A DNA stretch of 64,000 nucleotides, taken from positions 70,650,912 through 70,714,911 of the forward strand of contig CM043963.1 in NCBI GenBank assembly GCA_014529385.2, written 5' to 3'. The position numbers and the translations under genes were made by a program. The notes below the pieces were generated by a model. It had not been told where the DNA came from, did no database searches, and worked only from the letters and a program-made list of their open reading frames with translations. Positions 11,193 through 23,192 of the stretch are shown piece after piece. The number at the start of each line of letters is the position of its first letter. The first letter of the stretch is position 1. Origin of the DNA: Adiantum capillus-veneris (taxonomy: Eukaryota > Streptophyta > Polypodiopsida > Polypodiales > Pteridaceae).

Positions 11193-11869
11193 GTGGACAT
11201 ACCTAGTTGTATGGGCAGCTAGGCGACAACGGGAGGAGTGAACTCTCGTTGGAGGGGGGATGTTGTACCTCCAGAACATTGGAACTTTTATGAATAAGTT
11301 TGAGTAAAAGTTCTACTAGAATTCTGTCTTGGTGTTGTTTGCAATACTAGTTGAAGGGTTGTATTAACGAACAATGTGATTCGGAATTAAACAAGGAATC
11401 TTTATGCTGAACAACCTTTGTGGTAGTAATTAGGTCACACAAGGAAGTGTGAGTGTGGGGGTGGAAAGTGGGGGCTTGGCTCAGGTTGCCAATGCATAGG
11501 AGATGGGTGGTCCCGATTGGTCGGGAACTCTCTGTCCCCATAGTGCTTACTCGATATTGGTAATGCTCATTGCCCCTAGAGCGGGGAATTATCGAGAGTA
11601 CGTGCCTCTAAAACATGGGGAAAAAGACACTCGAGGTTTCTCTCCTCTTGGAAGGTGGGTCTTAGGATCGCTAGATAGTTCAAGTACGCTTTCCCTGCGA
11701 GGTGGAGCTAGATCTCCCTGCTGGTAGGCTCGAACTCGACTCACTTTGTGATGAGAGATCGTACGCTAGTCGAACCTTGAACCATTTTGTTTGGTTCCGC
11801 AATAGATCTAGTGGCCACCGGGTTCACCATCAGATCCGCCATTGGAAACGGCGGGGTGGGGACCTCACA

Positions 11870-12891
11870 AGTGTCTTAGATATTCTTTAAAAGCATGACC
11901 CATTAGCCTTTGAAACGTGGCTGGTGCATTTGTTAGGTCAAAAGCCATTACCCGAAATGCAAAAATACCCCATTCGGTTGCGAAAGCCGTTTTATGACCT
12001 TCCTATGGCTTTATTGCGAGTTGGTTGTAACCCGAAAAGCCATCTAAGAAACTATATGCCTCTTTTCCTGCCACCCTTTCTATTACATGATCAGTAATGG
12101 GTAGGGGATAGTTGTCCCGAATTGTAGCAGCGTTTACTTTCTGGAGATTGACACACACTCTCAACTTTCCATTTTTCTTCGGGACCACCACAATTGGTGA
12201 AACCCATTCGGTGTGCTCAATTTCGTAAATAAACTCTACCTCCTTAAGTTTATCTATCTCCTCCTTTATCTTTTTGGCAAACGTTTCATTGTAAGTATAG
12301 GGACGTTGTCTACAGGGTTTGGTGTCATTCTTAAGGGGTATTGTGTGTTGACAGATACTAGGATCCACCCCCTTAAGATCTTTGTATGACCATGCAAACA
12401 CATCTCTATACTGTTTAAGAGTAGCTACCAAAATCTTTTCCTCTTCTTCAGTAAGATCCATGGCAATATATGCAGGTTTTGGATCTTCTCCTGGCTCCGC
12501 TAGATCTATTTGTTTGGCTTTTTCAGGACCGTCGTACGATGTACCCGGTTCCTTCAATTCCCTCATAGGTTGTTGCACTAGAATTTTCCTACCTTGTATG
12601 GTATACTTCTTATAATGGGACGGTGCATCCATCTTGTCATAACTCGCGTCCTCATTTGTTTCAAAGTCAGTCGTCCATATGTCTCTGAGGGTTCGCTTGA
12701 GCTTATTGTACTGTGTTTTCCTCTCTGTTTTGGTCATTCCAGACTTTGTTTTGCTTCCTTTCTGTGACTTAGTCATTTGCTTCTCGTGTCTGTTCTTCTT
12801 GTTGTTTTTCAGTGGTTTAGTTTTGATAAACCGGCCAGTGATGTCGTCTTTGACACAATCCTCAGCTTTGACAAGCTTTAGATAACCCGTT
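11870..12891 (-). pseudogene. Gypsy element B reverse transcriptase fragment
   Basis: On the minus strand this encodes a lysine-rich linker and then the N-terminal half of reverse transcriptase. Visible motifs are WVSPIVVVPKKNGKLRVCV (about 12140-12200), DNYPLP and YSFLDGFSGYNQ (about 12010-12060). A TAG near 12003 interrupts it. The frame continues past that ([16 protein letters not shown]) until 11870, where the 2.8-kb LTR cuts it off before the catalytic Y-x-D-D. The sequence style is that of Athila/Tat-type gypsy elements. Its upstream gag-protease part is at 23858-24590, separated by the inserted element A. Inactive. Confidence 0.85.
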
Positions 12892-13551
12892 CTATCAAAC
12901 AGGCTCCAAAAACTCCAAAAACACACCTGCGGCTGTTCCTCCTCTCTTCTCCACGTTTATCCTGGTCTTCTCTCAGTTTTTTCAGTTCCCACACTTAGCT
13001 ATATTAGTTGGGCACCCTTGGCCTTTTAGATGACTTCAAACAGACCCCGAACGGGCCAAAAATTGACCTCGCAGTGCATAGTGGTCACCTTTTTGCATCA
13101 TCCACACACCTGGCACTGAGCGTTCCCCAATAATGCATCCCGCAACCACGTGAAGTGACCCCAAAAAGTGGTCCTCATGATGACCTTTCTGCATAAGTAT
13201 CACAAGAAAACACCCACGTTGTGTCCGTACTCATTTACGTGCAAGTATTGACCCTATTCGGCCTCCTGACGCCACTAGATGCCATCTAACGCACCTGCTT
13301 ACCTCATGTCGTTGACCCGTGGATAGCTTCCTCGAGAATTTTTACGCGCTACCAACTCCTCCTTATTGTAGAAAAAACACACTGGTACTGGTAATAGTGA
13401 AAATCGATGCATTATGTACATGCTGTCCTACCTGTACACATGTGGGCCCCACATAACCACCTGGCTCTGAAAAATGGGCAATTCTTTATTTGATGCATCG
13501 TGCATGTATATGTATATATGCGAAATCCCTTGCTCCAAAAAACTCCTGACA
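12892..13551 (-). repeat. 3' LTR of element A
   Basis: This is collinear with 23193-23852 and begins (minus strand) TGTCAGGAG at 13551. A purine-rich AGGGGATGGG lies just upstream on the minus strand at about 13560-13570, as a polypurine tract should. The far end near 12892-12900 is approximate because the terminal bases of the two copies differ. Confidence 0.85.
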
Positions 13552-13579
13552 TAATTTGCCCATCCCCTAGCCTGCTAGA

Positions 13580-14839
13580 TCATTCATGATCAGCAGCAGC
13601 AAAAAGCGATATGAGACTCGCAGCGTCACAAGTCTCCTCATCCTTCACCAACACTGTTTGATCCACAGACAGCTCATCTTGCTCGACCATCATCAACCTG
13701 GCATGATACAATTTAAGACGCAATCCATGTACCCTTGACTTATGCAAAATCCCATCCAGGTTAGCCAACTGATATGTACCATTCGGAAAACACTCCACTA
13801 CCTTGAAAGGGCCTTCCCACTTAATTTGAAACTTCTTTTGGAAGGTGTTGTCCAGCTTACTGTTGTAGCGCAAAACCAAGTCATGCTTCTTCATACCCTT
13901 ACTTTTGACCTTTTCATTTATCTTTGCCAAAGCCTTATCCTGCATCTGCCCATAATGTTCCAATGCGCTCATCCTATCCAGCTGAACCTCTTGTAGCTGT
14001 AAGAGCCTCTCTTTGAATGCATCACTAGGCGGCCCAAGCAACTTCTCTAGCATCTTGACCGCAGGCAACTCTACCTCCACAGGCAATAGTGCTTCCTTTC
14101 CATACACCAAATGAAATGGAGTAAACCCTGTACCTGTCTTCACCGATGTACAGTAAGCCCATAATGCACTAGGCAATTCCAAATCCCAATTCTTTCCTTG
14201 GTGCTCTGTCACTTTAGAAAGAATTTGGACCAACTCACCATTGAATCTTTCATTTAAGCCATTACACTGCGGGTAATAAGGAGTGGTATGCTGGTGCCTA
14301 ATCTTCATCTTTGCACATAAAAAGTCTAGCAGTTTAGCTCTAAATCCTGGCCCCTTATCTAAAAGTAGCTCCAATGGAACCCCAAACTTGCAACATATTT
14401 CATCATACACAAATTTTGCCACATCCTTTGCAGTGATCTGTTTTACTGCTATAGCCTCTGCCCATCTAGAGAGATAGTCCACTGCAGTCAAAATATAGCT
14501 TTTGCCCCTGCTTGTGATAGGTAACGGGCCTATTGCATCAATCCCCCACTTTTCAAACACATCAAACGCCATAATGGTTTTTCGTAGCTCTGGCTTCAAC
14601 ACTCTCTTCCCAAATGCTTGACACCTATTGCAAGACCTACACCAATGGTGAACATCCTTGTGCAAACTAGGCCATACATACCCCTCTTGCAAAATCTTAT
14701 GCAAGGTGATCTTTAGAGCAAAATGGCCACCACATGCGCCTTCATGATTCTCTTCCAGCACTGTGTAAATCTCCTCCCACCAAGGTACACGTCTCAACAC
14801 GAGATCAACCCCTTTCATGTATAAGACATCACCAATCAA
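13580..14839 (-). pseudogene. Element A integrase
   Basis: A 419-residue frame carries a zinc-binding domain with His-His then CRSCNRC near 14640. The catalytic core has the first Asp in WGIDAIGPLP (about 14540), the second in LLDKGPGF (about 14355) and Glu in NGLNERFN (about 14250). A C-terminal GPF-type region (KWEGPFKVVECFPNGTYQL, about 13770-13830) follows. No chromodomain is seen. The frame is in phase with the upstream RNase H piece across a TAA at 14843. It ends at a TGA near 13580, about 30 bases before the 3' LTR. Confidence 0.88.
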
Positions 14840-14842
14840 TTT

Positions 14843-15300
14843 TTACCTGTATGCTCTACGCACAAAGCCATACTTCTTAGACTTCTGAATCTCCTTTGGA
14901 ATGATTCCTGTTAGCAAAAACTCCTCTTCTTGAGCCAAACTTTCCCGGCCATGATAAAGAGGTAAAGTGGTCCTCAGCACAAATAGCTCCCCAATCATGC
15001 CTTGAGCTCCTTCATGTGCCTCTCCATTTCGAGCACGTTCAATGTGTCTGATGATCCATGCTTCGAACTTTTTTAACAGGCCTTTAATTCTGAAGCACAT
15101 TTCCTTCAATGAGGTGTTCTTGCTCTCTCACACACCCAGCACTTGCTTCACCACTAACAAGGCATCACCTTTTATGCTCAACCTTCGAACCCCATGCTTC
15201 AAACAAATGTGTAATCTGGCTTCCAGAGTAGCATATTCAACCTCATTGTTACTATGAGCATCCAATTTGAACCCTCTCTTACATACTAGCTTCCCCTCTG
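14843..15300 (-). pseudogene. Element A RNase H, C-terminal part
   Basis: The minus-strand frame directly left of the 2.7-kb LTR reads NNEVEYATLEARL (about 15210-15250) and IKGDALLVVKQ, typical of the plant gypsy RNase H second half, followed by a linker to integrase. Stops lie at 15128 (TGA) and 14843 (TAA). The other half of the domain lies beyond the inserted LTR at 18009. Removing the insert plus one CTCTG copy (2713 bp) restores a common frame. Confidence 0.85.
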
Positions 15301-15896
15301 TGTAAGGTCTCTGACCCCGATCAAAAAGAGCACCCTTGTACCATGAACTGAATATAATGGAATAAGTTACTATTTTTAGTAGTTTTCCAGATTCTGTCAG
15401 TGCCATGATGATTGGAATGTTTTAAAGCTCCGAAATGTGAATTAAAATAATTTTTTGTTAAAAAAATTCCAAAAATAGTAAGTTTTTGGTCACCCGACCC
15501 GTCCAGTTCTGCACCTGTACCCCGAATTTCAAAAAAATGCATTTTCGGACCCCGGGGGCTGCTAAATATGGAAGGTACTCAGGCCAGTACGCCTTAGTTA
15601 GAGATTGCTATAGCAATTTTCGGCATCAAAATCCGACTCATATGACCCGTTTTAGCCTAGAACCAATTTTCCTAAAAATTGTCCGCGGAGGTGCCGGGGG
15701 CCCGGAACTGTGTGGAAACAGGTTCCAGCCCACTCCAGATCAGCTTTAGCAGCTACGGGACGCCCTCTTGCTTTGTGGGAGTCCTGCGAGAGTTTCCAAG
15801 CCAGTAACCAAGTCTTAGAGTCAATTAAACTAGCCAACCTGACACTTGGTGAGTAGGCTAATAGCAGGGCTGGTCGATTTTCAGCCTGTAGGAGCC

Positions 15897-15905
15897 TATT
15901 TAAAG
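15897..15905 (+). promoter_or_regulatory. TATA-like box of the long LTR (TATTTAAAG)
   Basis: The same nine bases are kept at 9705-9713 in copy 1. Position about 600 bp from the LTR start, upstream of the short frame, suits a U3 promoter. Confidence 0.4.
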
Positions 15906-16788
15906 GCTTGCACACACACACATATGCTCTCACACACACAATGCACACACACACACCTACACACACTCTGGGAAGGTGCTGCTGGAACACACACCTTTTG
16001 AAGGAGAAGCAAGGAGGGAGGTGCTGTCGAATTCTCGCCTCAAGAAGCTCGATTATATCAGAGAATCAAGAGGATTATCAGCCCTTAATCACGGTAACCA
16101 CGGTCTAATTAATGCTTTCTGCAAATCCTTTTCATTACCATCTAAATTTCTCGTCTTTTATGCTTATTCCTAGTCGTAATTCTCTATAATCACTCTCTAA
16201 ATTCTCCTTAACCATATTCTATTATGTAATCATCATCCCATAGCTGAATTATCAGCCATTCATCACTCTTAATTAATGATTAGTGCACGATTATTAGAAT
16301 TTCTCTCTCTAGGTAGTATAGAAATTAATCGGTAAGCTGGTAATTGTGTAGATTGATGAGAATCACTCTTTCTATCACGCATTAATATTGTAGCTGATTT
16401 AGACCCATCTCTGTTATGCATTAAGATATAATTAAGGTAAGATTAATCTGTCATTAAGTCTCTAAGAGGTGGTTTTTCTCACACCTATGCATGCGGTGAT
16501 TCTGCACCCTCTAATTGCTAGGAAAGAGATTAATCGTGCTTAATTCATCTCTCTGGTAATTCCATTAGTGAAATCCGATTATTCTTAATCATGTAAGTCG
16601 AGTAATTATCTTTAGAGCATGTTCCTGTAGGATTATGTGTCATCCATAATGATTGCTATATGGAAAAATCTAAACCTCCCATGTAGCAGGCATTGTTTGA
16701 TGTTGCTAATCTATCATTTGGCTTGTTATGACGCTTACGGACATTAGCTCTTTTCCCCAAGTTAATTACTTAAAGTAGTGAGTTTAAA

Positions 16789-16959
16789 ATGGCCCCAGTT
16801 AAGAGGACTCGCTTTGGTGGAGCCCATGACCACGAGGCAGGAACGAGCAAGGTGAACGGAAAGGGAAAAGCTCCCATGGAGGAACAAATACCGGCCATCT
16901 CACGGGCCATCGACGAAGAAATGGAAGAGGTAGATCATAATTTCATTCAAGTTGTTTAA
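16789..16959 (+). CDS. Short frame inside the long LTR, copy 2 (56 residues)
   Basis: This is the counterpart of the frame at 10649. It opens MAPVKRTRFGG and is rich in Lys/Arg at the start and Glu/Asp at the end. It lacks the copy-1 stop and ends three codons later (TAA at 16957). Function unknown; a Gag-like leader peptide is only a suggestion. Confidence 0.35.
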   Translation: MAPVKRTRFGGAHDHEAGTSKVNGKGKAPMEEQIPAISRAIDEEMEEVDHNFIQVV

Positions 16960-18008
16960 TTTAACATTGCACACGTTTAGTTAGGAATGAAAATATCCCC
17001 AAACATGTTGGAGAAACCCGACGGAAACCTCGGCATTGAATTCATTGTACATTAAGTTCTAAAGTAGGAAGGAAATGATTGATGGGTATGCTGGTTGCAA
17101 TAGAAAAGAATGTCTGCTAGGGAAAATTTAGCTCGACATGTTCATTTTATTTCCAATGTTGAATCAGTCTTGACCCCCCTACTGATCACAGGGGGCAGAG
17201 TTCCTCGTTAAGGGCTCTTGAATCCACGACTTGCTTTCTATGCAGTGGATACCCACGACTTGCTTTCTATGCGGTGGGAACCCAAGTCTTGCTTTCTATG
17301 CGGTGGGAGTGTCCATGACGTGCTTTCTATGCGGTGGACATACCTAGTTGTATGGGCAGCTAGGCGACAACGGGAGGAGTGAACTCTCGCTGGAGGGGGG
17401 ATGTTGTACCTCCAGAACATTGGAACTTTTATGAATAAGTTTGAGTAGAATTTTTACTAGAATTCTGCCTTGGTGTTGTTTGCAATACTGGTTGAAGGGC
17501 TGTATTAACGAACAATGTGATTCGGAATTAAACAAGGAATCTTTATGTTGAAAAACCTTTGTGGTAGTAATTAGGTCACACAAGGAAGTGTGAGTGTGGG
17601 GGTGGAAAGTGGGGGCTTGGCTCAGGTTGCCAATGCCTACGAGATGGGTGGTCCCGATTGGTCGGGAACTCTCTGTCCCCATAGTCTTACTCGATATTGG
17701 TAATGCTCATTGCCCCTAGAGTGGGGAATTCTCGAGAGTACGTGCCTCTGAAACATGGGGAAAAAGGCACTCGAGGTTTCTCTCCTCTTGGAAGGTGGGT
17801 CTTAGGATCACTAGATAGTTCAAGTACGCTTCCCCTGCAAGGTGGAGCTAGATCTCCCTGCTAGTAGGCTCGAACTCGACTCACTTTGTGATGAGAGATC
17901 GTCCGCTAGTCTAACCCTGAACCATTTTGTTTGCTTCCGCAATAGATCTAGTGGCCACCGGGTTCACCATCAGATCCGCCATTGGAAACGGCGGGTGGGG
18001 GCCTGACA

Positions 18009-20291
18009 CTCTGGATCATAAAGTGCTATACCCCCTGGAGCTGCATCATGGCTCTTTCTGTATGAACCATCAAAGAACAACACATGTTCATTTCTGATCT
18101 GTGGCACTTCTTCAACTACCTTTCTTACCACCTCTTCCTTAATAATAAGGGGATTCTCCTTGTAGGTCAACAAATCAGCTAGGGTAGCCCTTGTACTATC
18201 TTCCACCAGGAAAGAGAACTGAAACTCTTGTAGCTCAATTACCCATTTCTTCACCACATTTGACATGTTAGTGCCATTAATTAACTGTGGCAAAAAGGCA
18301 TAACTCGTCAAGGAAACAAAAGGTCGTGGTAGCAAGTAATGACGAAATCGTCGACAAGCAAGTATTACATTGGCCATCACGAGCTCTACCTTCGAGAACT
18401 TTCTCTCCGCTACCAACTTCACTCGGCTTGCACAATACACTGGTGTCATATAATGGCTGCCCTTCCCGTTTTGCAATAGCATGGCTCCAATGGCATCATC
18501 CCCTACTGATGGATTTACATAAAACACTTTCTGCCAATCAAGAGCCTGCATGGCTGACAACCCCCCTAACACCTCTTCCACCTCTTGAAACACTTCTTCA
18601 CACTTGTCATCCCATTGCAATGGATCATGCTTTGCCACTTGCTGTAATGGATAAAGAATCTGCGAAGACAATGGAATAAACCATGCCATGTACTTCACTT
18701 TGTGTATAAAGGTTGCCAATTGCTTTGTACTCGTAGGTGATGGAAGAAGAATAATAGACTTAACCTTGTATGGATCAGCCTCAATGCCATTTTCTGACAC
18801 CATATGGCCCAATAACTTCACCCTTGGCTGTGCTAGATGACATTTCTTTGGATTTAGTTGTCCTCCACACTCATCATATCGAGCCAATACCATCTGCAAC
18901 TTCTCATGGTGTTCAACCCTACTGCTATAGACGCAGAAGTCATCCATAAAAGCTTTAACACAACTATGAATGAATGGTTCCAACACCCAATTTGCTCTCT
19001 CTTGATAGAAAGATGGTCCATTTGTCAACCCAAATGGCAATACCGTGTAGCAATAGCAGCCCCATGGTGTAATAAAAGTTGTCTTTGTGCGGTCTTTAAG
19101 AGCAATCTTCAATTGAAAATAGCCTGAAAAACCATCACACACACTGTACCTCTCATAACCTGCCACTAAATCCAAGATCTAATCGATGAATGGAAGAGGA
19201 TATGGGTTCTTCTTAGTGGCTACATTTAAGGGTTTAAAATCTACACAAATTCTCCACTTCCCATCCTTCTTTGGACTGACTACAACTGAACTCACCCATT
19301 CTGTGGTCTTCACAGGGACTATGAACCCTGCCTTCAATAACTTGTCCACCTCTTCTCGCAAGGCTTCCATTTGCTCTTGACCCATCCTTCTTAGCCTTTG
19401 CCGCACTGGCTTAGCACCTTCTTTCAGCTCTATATGCATCTCTTCACCCTTCAACCCTCTGATCTCTTCATATGAAGTAATGAACAAATCAGGAAAACTA
19501 GCCAGCATGTGCAAATATATCTCCTTCTCCATAGCTGAGAGGTCTCCGCTGATCATTTGTGTCATCAATTCCTGCTTCTTTGACAACTCAACCTTGGTTT
19601 GCATCAGCCCTTCAATCACTTCATAAGGCCCTTCACTTTCATCTTCAACCTCATTCGCAAATGCAACTAAACCAAACTCCTGGATTTCTTTGTCCATCAA
19701 AAGAAATGCAACATCAGCATCCTCATCACTGCTGGTAGTGCTATCACTGTCCTCATCTGTCACCGTGGAAGAGTCTTCATCACTAGACTCATCCTCATCT
19801 TCATAAAGCTCCTCTAATCGTTTCCTTGTGTCCATATTATAAAGCTTCTTGGTACTTGTCTTTCCATAGAGGCTAATCGTACCATGTCGCCAATCTTGAA
19901 CAGCTCCCACTGCACGTAACCATGGTCTGCCCAGTATAATAGGATATGCTCCCAACCCTGCTGACATCACATGAAAATCAACCACCGCCTTTGCATCATA
20001 CGCCTCCACTTCTAAGCTCTTTACAACACCCAAACATTTTACTTTTTGATGGTTGGCCAATCTAATCCGGAAACCTGACACCCCAACCACTGTGAGACCC
20101 ATCTTCTCAACGCATGAGTGTGTTATGACGCATATTTGGGCTCCGCCATCCACATAACCTTGTCCCAAATTTTTCCTTTTATGCCACACATCTACTATTG
20201 GACAAATGTCTGGTAGCTCATCCATTGCCAACACCTTTACTGAACCTCTCTCTGGCTCTTTTTCCATTGGGTTAACCATCCTCTTCCACTG
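18009..20291 (-). pseudogene. Element A protease, reverse transcriptase and RNase H N-terminus
   Basis: Reading leftwards on the minus strand, the aspartic protease comes first with YVDGGAQICVI (about 20130-20160; DGGA replaces DSGA) and ILGRPWLR (about 19920). A very acidic Ser/Asp/Glu linker follows (about 19700-19810). Reverse transcriptase has WVSSVVVSPKKDGKWRICVD (about 19240-19300), then a TAG at 19179, then CDGFSGYFQL and catalytic FMDDFCVYS near 18920-18945. RNase H starts with FFDGS near 18060-18070. The LTR insertion at 18008 cuts RNase H after its first Asp. In-frame stops lie at 20292 and 19179. Confidence 0.88.
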
Positions 20292-21728
20292 TCACTTTAG
20301 CTTAGGCACCATCTCTATAAGCTTCCCAAAAGTAACATCTGCCTTCCTGCTCATCAGATCCTCCTTCAAGTCATAGCTTAATTGCCCATCCCTTAGTGGA
20401 AAATATGAAACATGAAACTTTCGACGAGATCTCCTTTTCCTCTTGGCCTTGACATCCTCACCTTCATGACTCTTTCCCTTCTTCTTACTAGGACCTAGGG
20501 CACTTCTTCCTTCCTTGTCCTCTGTAGTCCTGTTCCCAATAGGCATCACTAATGTATCCTCTAGCTTTGATGCCTTCTCCAAGGTGACTACACTTAGCAC
20601 TTTTGTCTTTCCCTTTTCCTCTTGGGTTAATCCACTGGTTCCTTCATCTCCCTTAATTTCGATGCCATAATCATTTGACCTAGTTAGCACCTGTCTTGGC
20701 GATGGATACATGTCTCCCCCCATCCTTGGTGGCTTATCACATTGCGGGCTGATGTGGCCCAACTCTCCACAATCATAACATGTGGGCGTCTGCCTCCAGA
20801 ACCTACCATTACTTTGTCCAACACCATTCCTAGGTCTTTCTTCACCTCCTGGCTGATTTGCAAACCTCCCTCGACCTCGATTATTTCCCACTTGACCTAG
20901 CATGTTTAGGCTGAGATTCTTCATCAAATCTACCACTTGCCTCATGTCTTGCCTTAGCCCATCATCTTGCACCGATGTAGTGACCACTGCTGGCATAACC
21001 TGAGTAGTAACAGGAACCACTGGTTCATGATGAACCCATGACATGCGACCTTGTAAAGACTCTATAGGCTAAAATTCAGACCTCATGGGCAAAGACTCCA
21101 CCCCTAACTGGATCATTTTCTTCAACTTCCACTCTTTGTTCCTTGCTACCTCTAGTGCATCTTCATATGTCCTAGGCTTCTTTAGCTCCACTCTCCAACG
21201 TATATTCTCCCAAAGACCAGCCAAGAACCTGTCCTTCTTCATCATGTCAGGCGGGGGTACCTGTGGTGCTAAGGCCTTGCACATCCGCTCCCATGCCAAT
21301 GAGAACTTACGTATGTACGCATCTACTGGCTCACCTTCCTTTTGCACCAAACCTTGTACTTCTTGCCACACTTTGTCAGGATCTTCTATCTTCACAAACT
21401 CCACTTCCAACCCATGCCTTAGATTGTCCCAACTCAATCTTACAGGTGGATCCGCTGCACGCAACTCCTCTTCAAATGTTTTGGACCCGACTCGTGTATC
21501 ACTCTTCAAACAAATTTGGAGAAGACGTAACATCTGCGCAGGGTCATGAATCTGGTTGCTAATGCAGGCAACCTCCATCTTTTCCAAAAAATCTTCCACA
21601 TCTTCATCACTTCTTCCATGAAACTCTGGATAAGAGAAAGCCATGGCTACCCAAGTTACAATGCTTTGAGAACCCCTTTGAACACACGTGCAAGAACCCA
21701 AAACTTCTGACTGACTCAATTCCCACAA
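20292..21728 (-). pseudogene. Element A Gag (capsid and zinc knuckle)
   Basis: The first part (21728-21069) has the Retrotrans_gag fold signature: FSYPEFHG start, LRLLQICLKSD, KVWQEVQGLVQKEGEPVDAYIRKF and FLAGL. A TAG at 21069 interrupts. The same frame goes on (21044-20292) through a glycine/arginine/asparagine-rich stretch to a complete CCHC zinc knuckle, CYDCGELGHISPQC, near 20740-20785. A lysine/arginine-rich tail reaches a TGA at 20292, directly before protease in the same frame. Gag, Pro and Pol were therefore one continuous frame. ATG at about 21644 (MAFSYPEF) is a likely true start. Confidence 0.85.
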
Positions 21729-21747
21729 ACTTCAATGGAGCTCAACT

Positions 21748-21990
21748 TTAGATAAGGACAAACACATGCACATCAAATGAGTTTTCATAGTTGATCATCG
21801 GAATTACAATAGGCAAAGGACATTCCAAGATCTCTCGTAATCTTCTTGGCCCGAACATAAAGACTATGCGCTGCTGGAAAAAAATCTTCCTGGACACATG
21901 AACATTTATCTGGATTCTCTGAGTTAAATGAAAAGGAGTGAATTGAGGGCCATTTTGATCATCCATTAAAGCCAACCATGAAGCTCCCAA
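21748..21990 (-). pseudogene. Captured exon-like frame in element A leader
   Basis: The minus-strand frame just upstream of gag contains INVHVSRKIFFQQRIVFMFG and a following EILECPLPIVIPM. It matches the second exon of the plus-strand model at 24713-25142 in order and spacing (NIYVDKKMFYQQKSVYLFG, then EIFSSPNPIIM). The match begins right after a splice-acceptor-like CTCAG at about 21918-21922, the same place where the other copy has its acceptor. No relative of the first exon was found upstream. It appears to be a piece of an unknown gene carried between the 5' LTR and gag. Confidence 0.5.
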
Positions 21991-23192
21991 GAAGGCACAA
22001 TAACCTCTGACTTAACCTCTGATTTTACCAAAATTTCAGTAGCATAACAGCATAAATGGCTCAAAAGACCAAGAAACCAGCCATCATAACTTGGAAAAAT
22101 TTTGACAGAGTTTCCCCAGAAGTAGAGCAGTAGGAACCCAAAATATAGACTGTATATATATGCATAAACTGTGAACAATAGAACCCGAGCATCAAATAGG
22201 ACTCACTAGTGCATAGCCTATGGCGAGGTCACGAAAAGGATGCTCCAGCTACCTGTATCACCGAAAGGATCTCCACATTTGAGAATCCCCCAGCTCAATA
22301 AAAACCTAACGCTATCGACCCTCACACGAAGGCTAATGCAAATCGCGTATAGTCAAGTCTCAGAAATGACTATCTTCCAGACCAAGTCTCAGAAATGGCC
22401 GGGACTGCGAAATACAACCAAGTATGGCTCCACAAATGCGTACAATGGCAGTATCCACAAGTAACGTACAATCCAGCAGACAATGCGCTCAAATAGGCGC
22501 CAAGTGATGCATACCCACAACAACTGCAAGTGACATTACTGCTAGTATGTCACTGTACTCCAGCTACTTGTACCTGTGTGAATCACCTATACCTGTACCT
22601 GTCCCTGTAACCTGTAACGTGTAACCTGTAGCCCCGAATCTCGAATCTTGAAGCTCGAAGCAGAAGATACTCGAAGAAGATCCTCCGTGGGGGCACCAAA
22701 AGAATGTGAGCGGGATGGAAACAAACAGAACGCCTCTATAACAACCCGACACACACTCTTGGGAAGATACACACACACACACTATGGGGCACCACTCGGC
22801 TTACACAACACACCTGGCCGCGACAGGGAACACACCTCTAGAGTGAGAGGAGAGAGACTATCCACTTGCCCACTCCCACAAACACACACACACACACACA
22901 CACACACCCAAAAAACTCAGCTCAAAAGAGGAGAATTTTTTATGTTTAGATACAATAGAGCTTGGGCCAACACCAATGGGGCAAGCAACTCACACAATAC
23001 GGGTAAAATATGCCAGATACAATCACAAACTGGAGCAGAAACTTCCCTCATAGGAGAAACTTACACAGCCAAAAAAACAGAAAAAGAGGGAGTAATTTGG
23101 CAAAATGAACAGCGCCGTCGCGTCCAGAACGACTTAAAACCCCAGTCTACAATGTCAAAGTGCTCAAATCCGACCTCGGATGAGCAGTTTAC
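21991..23192 (-). other. Element A leader between 5' LTR and gag
   Basis: No coding frame is supported. It includes short CA microsatellites (22772-22783 and 22883-22907) and a cluster of near repeats of ACCTGTA (22567-22632). A plus-strand frame over 22648-23334 is antisense to the LTR and not a gene. I could not identify a primer-binding site. Confidence 0.6.

Larger units (their letters stand above)
9049..11869 (+). mobile_element. Long LTR, copy 1 (2.8 kb)
   Basis: The sequence runs from TGTAAGGTC to GACCTCACA, nearly perfect 9-bp inverted ends of the TG...CA type. It is collinear with 15301-18008. Internal landmarks are a TATTTAAAG box (9705-9713), a CA microsatellite, a short frame at 10649, four 29-31 bp tandem repeats near 11091-11190, and AATAAG near the middle of the last third. 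The left flank is the 3' end of the chromovirus with a polypurine tract. The right flank is the interior of an unrelated RT gene. The five flanking bases differ (GAGGT against AGTGT), so no target duplication survives. Either it is the chromovirus 3' LTR joined to foreign DNA by deletion or recombination, or it is a solo LTR that lost its flank. Confidence 0.8.
15301..18008 (+). mobile_element. Solo long LTR, copy 2 (2.7 kb), in element A RNase H
   Basis: It starts TGTAAGGTC and ends GGCCTGACA, and it is collinear with 9049-11869. It is flanked on both sides by CTCTG (15296-15300 and 18009-18013), a textbook 5-bp integrase target duplication. There is no internal coding region, so it is a solo LTR left by recombination, or a short non-autonomous element. 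It carries the same TATTTAAAG box (15897-15905), short frame and 29-31 bp tandem array as copy 1, but without the long CA tract. Confidence 0.93.

Noticed and set aside
9044-11874. Target-site duplication around LTR copy 1
   Set aside because: Flanking pentamers GAGGT and AGTGT do not match; no alternative offset gave a duplication.
12382-12885. Plus-strand frames opposite the element B RT
   Set aside because: They are complementary-strand shadows of a recognised RT coding region.
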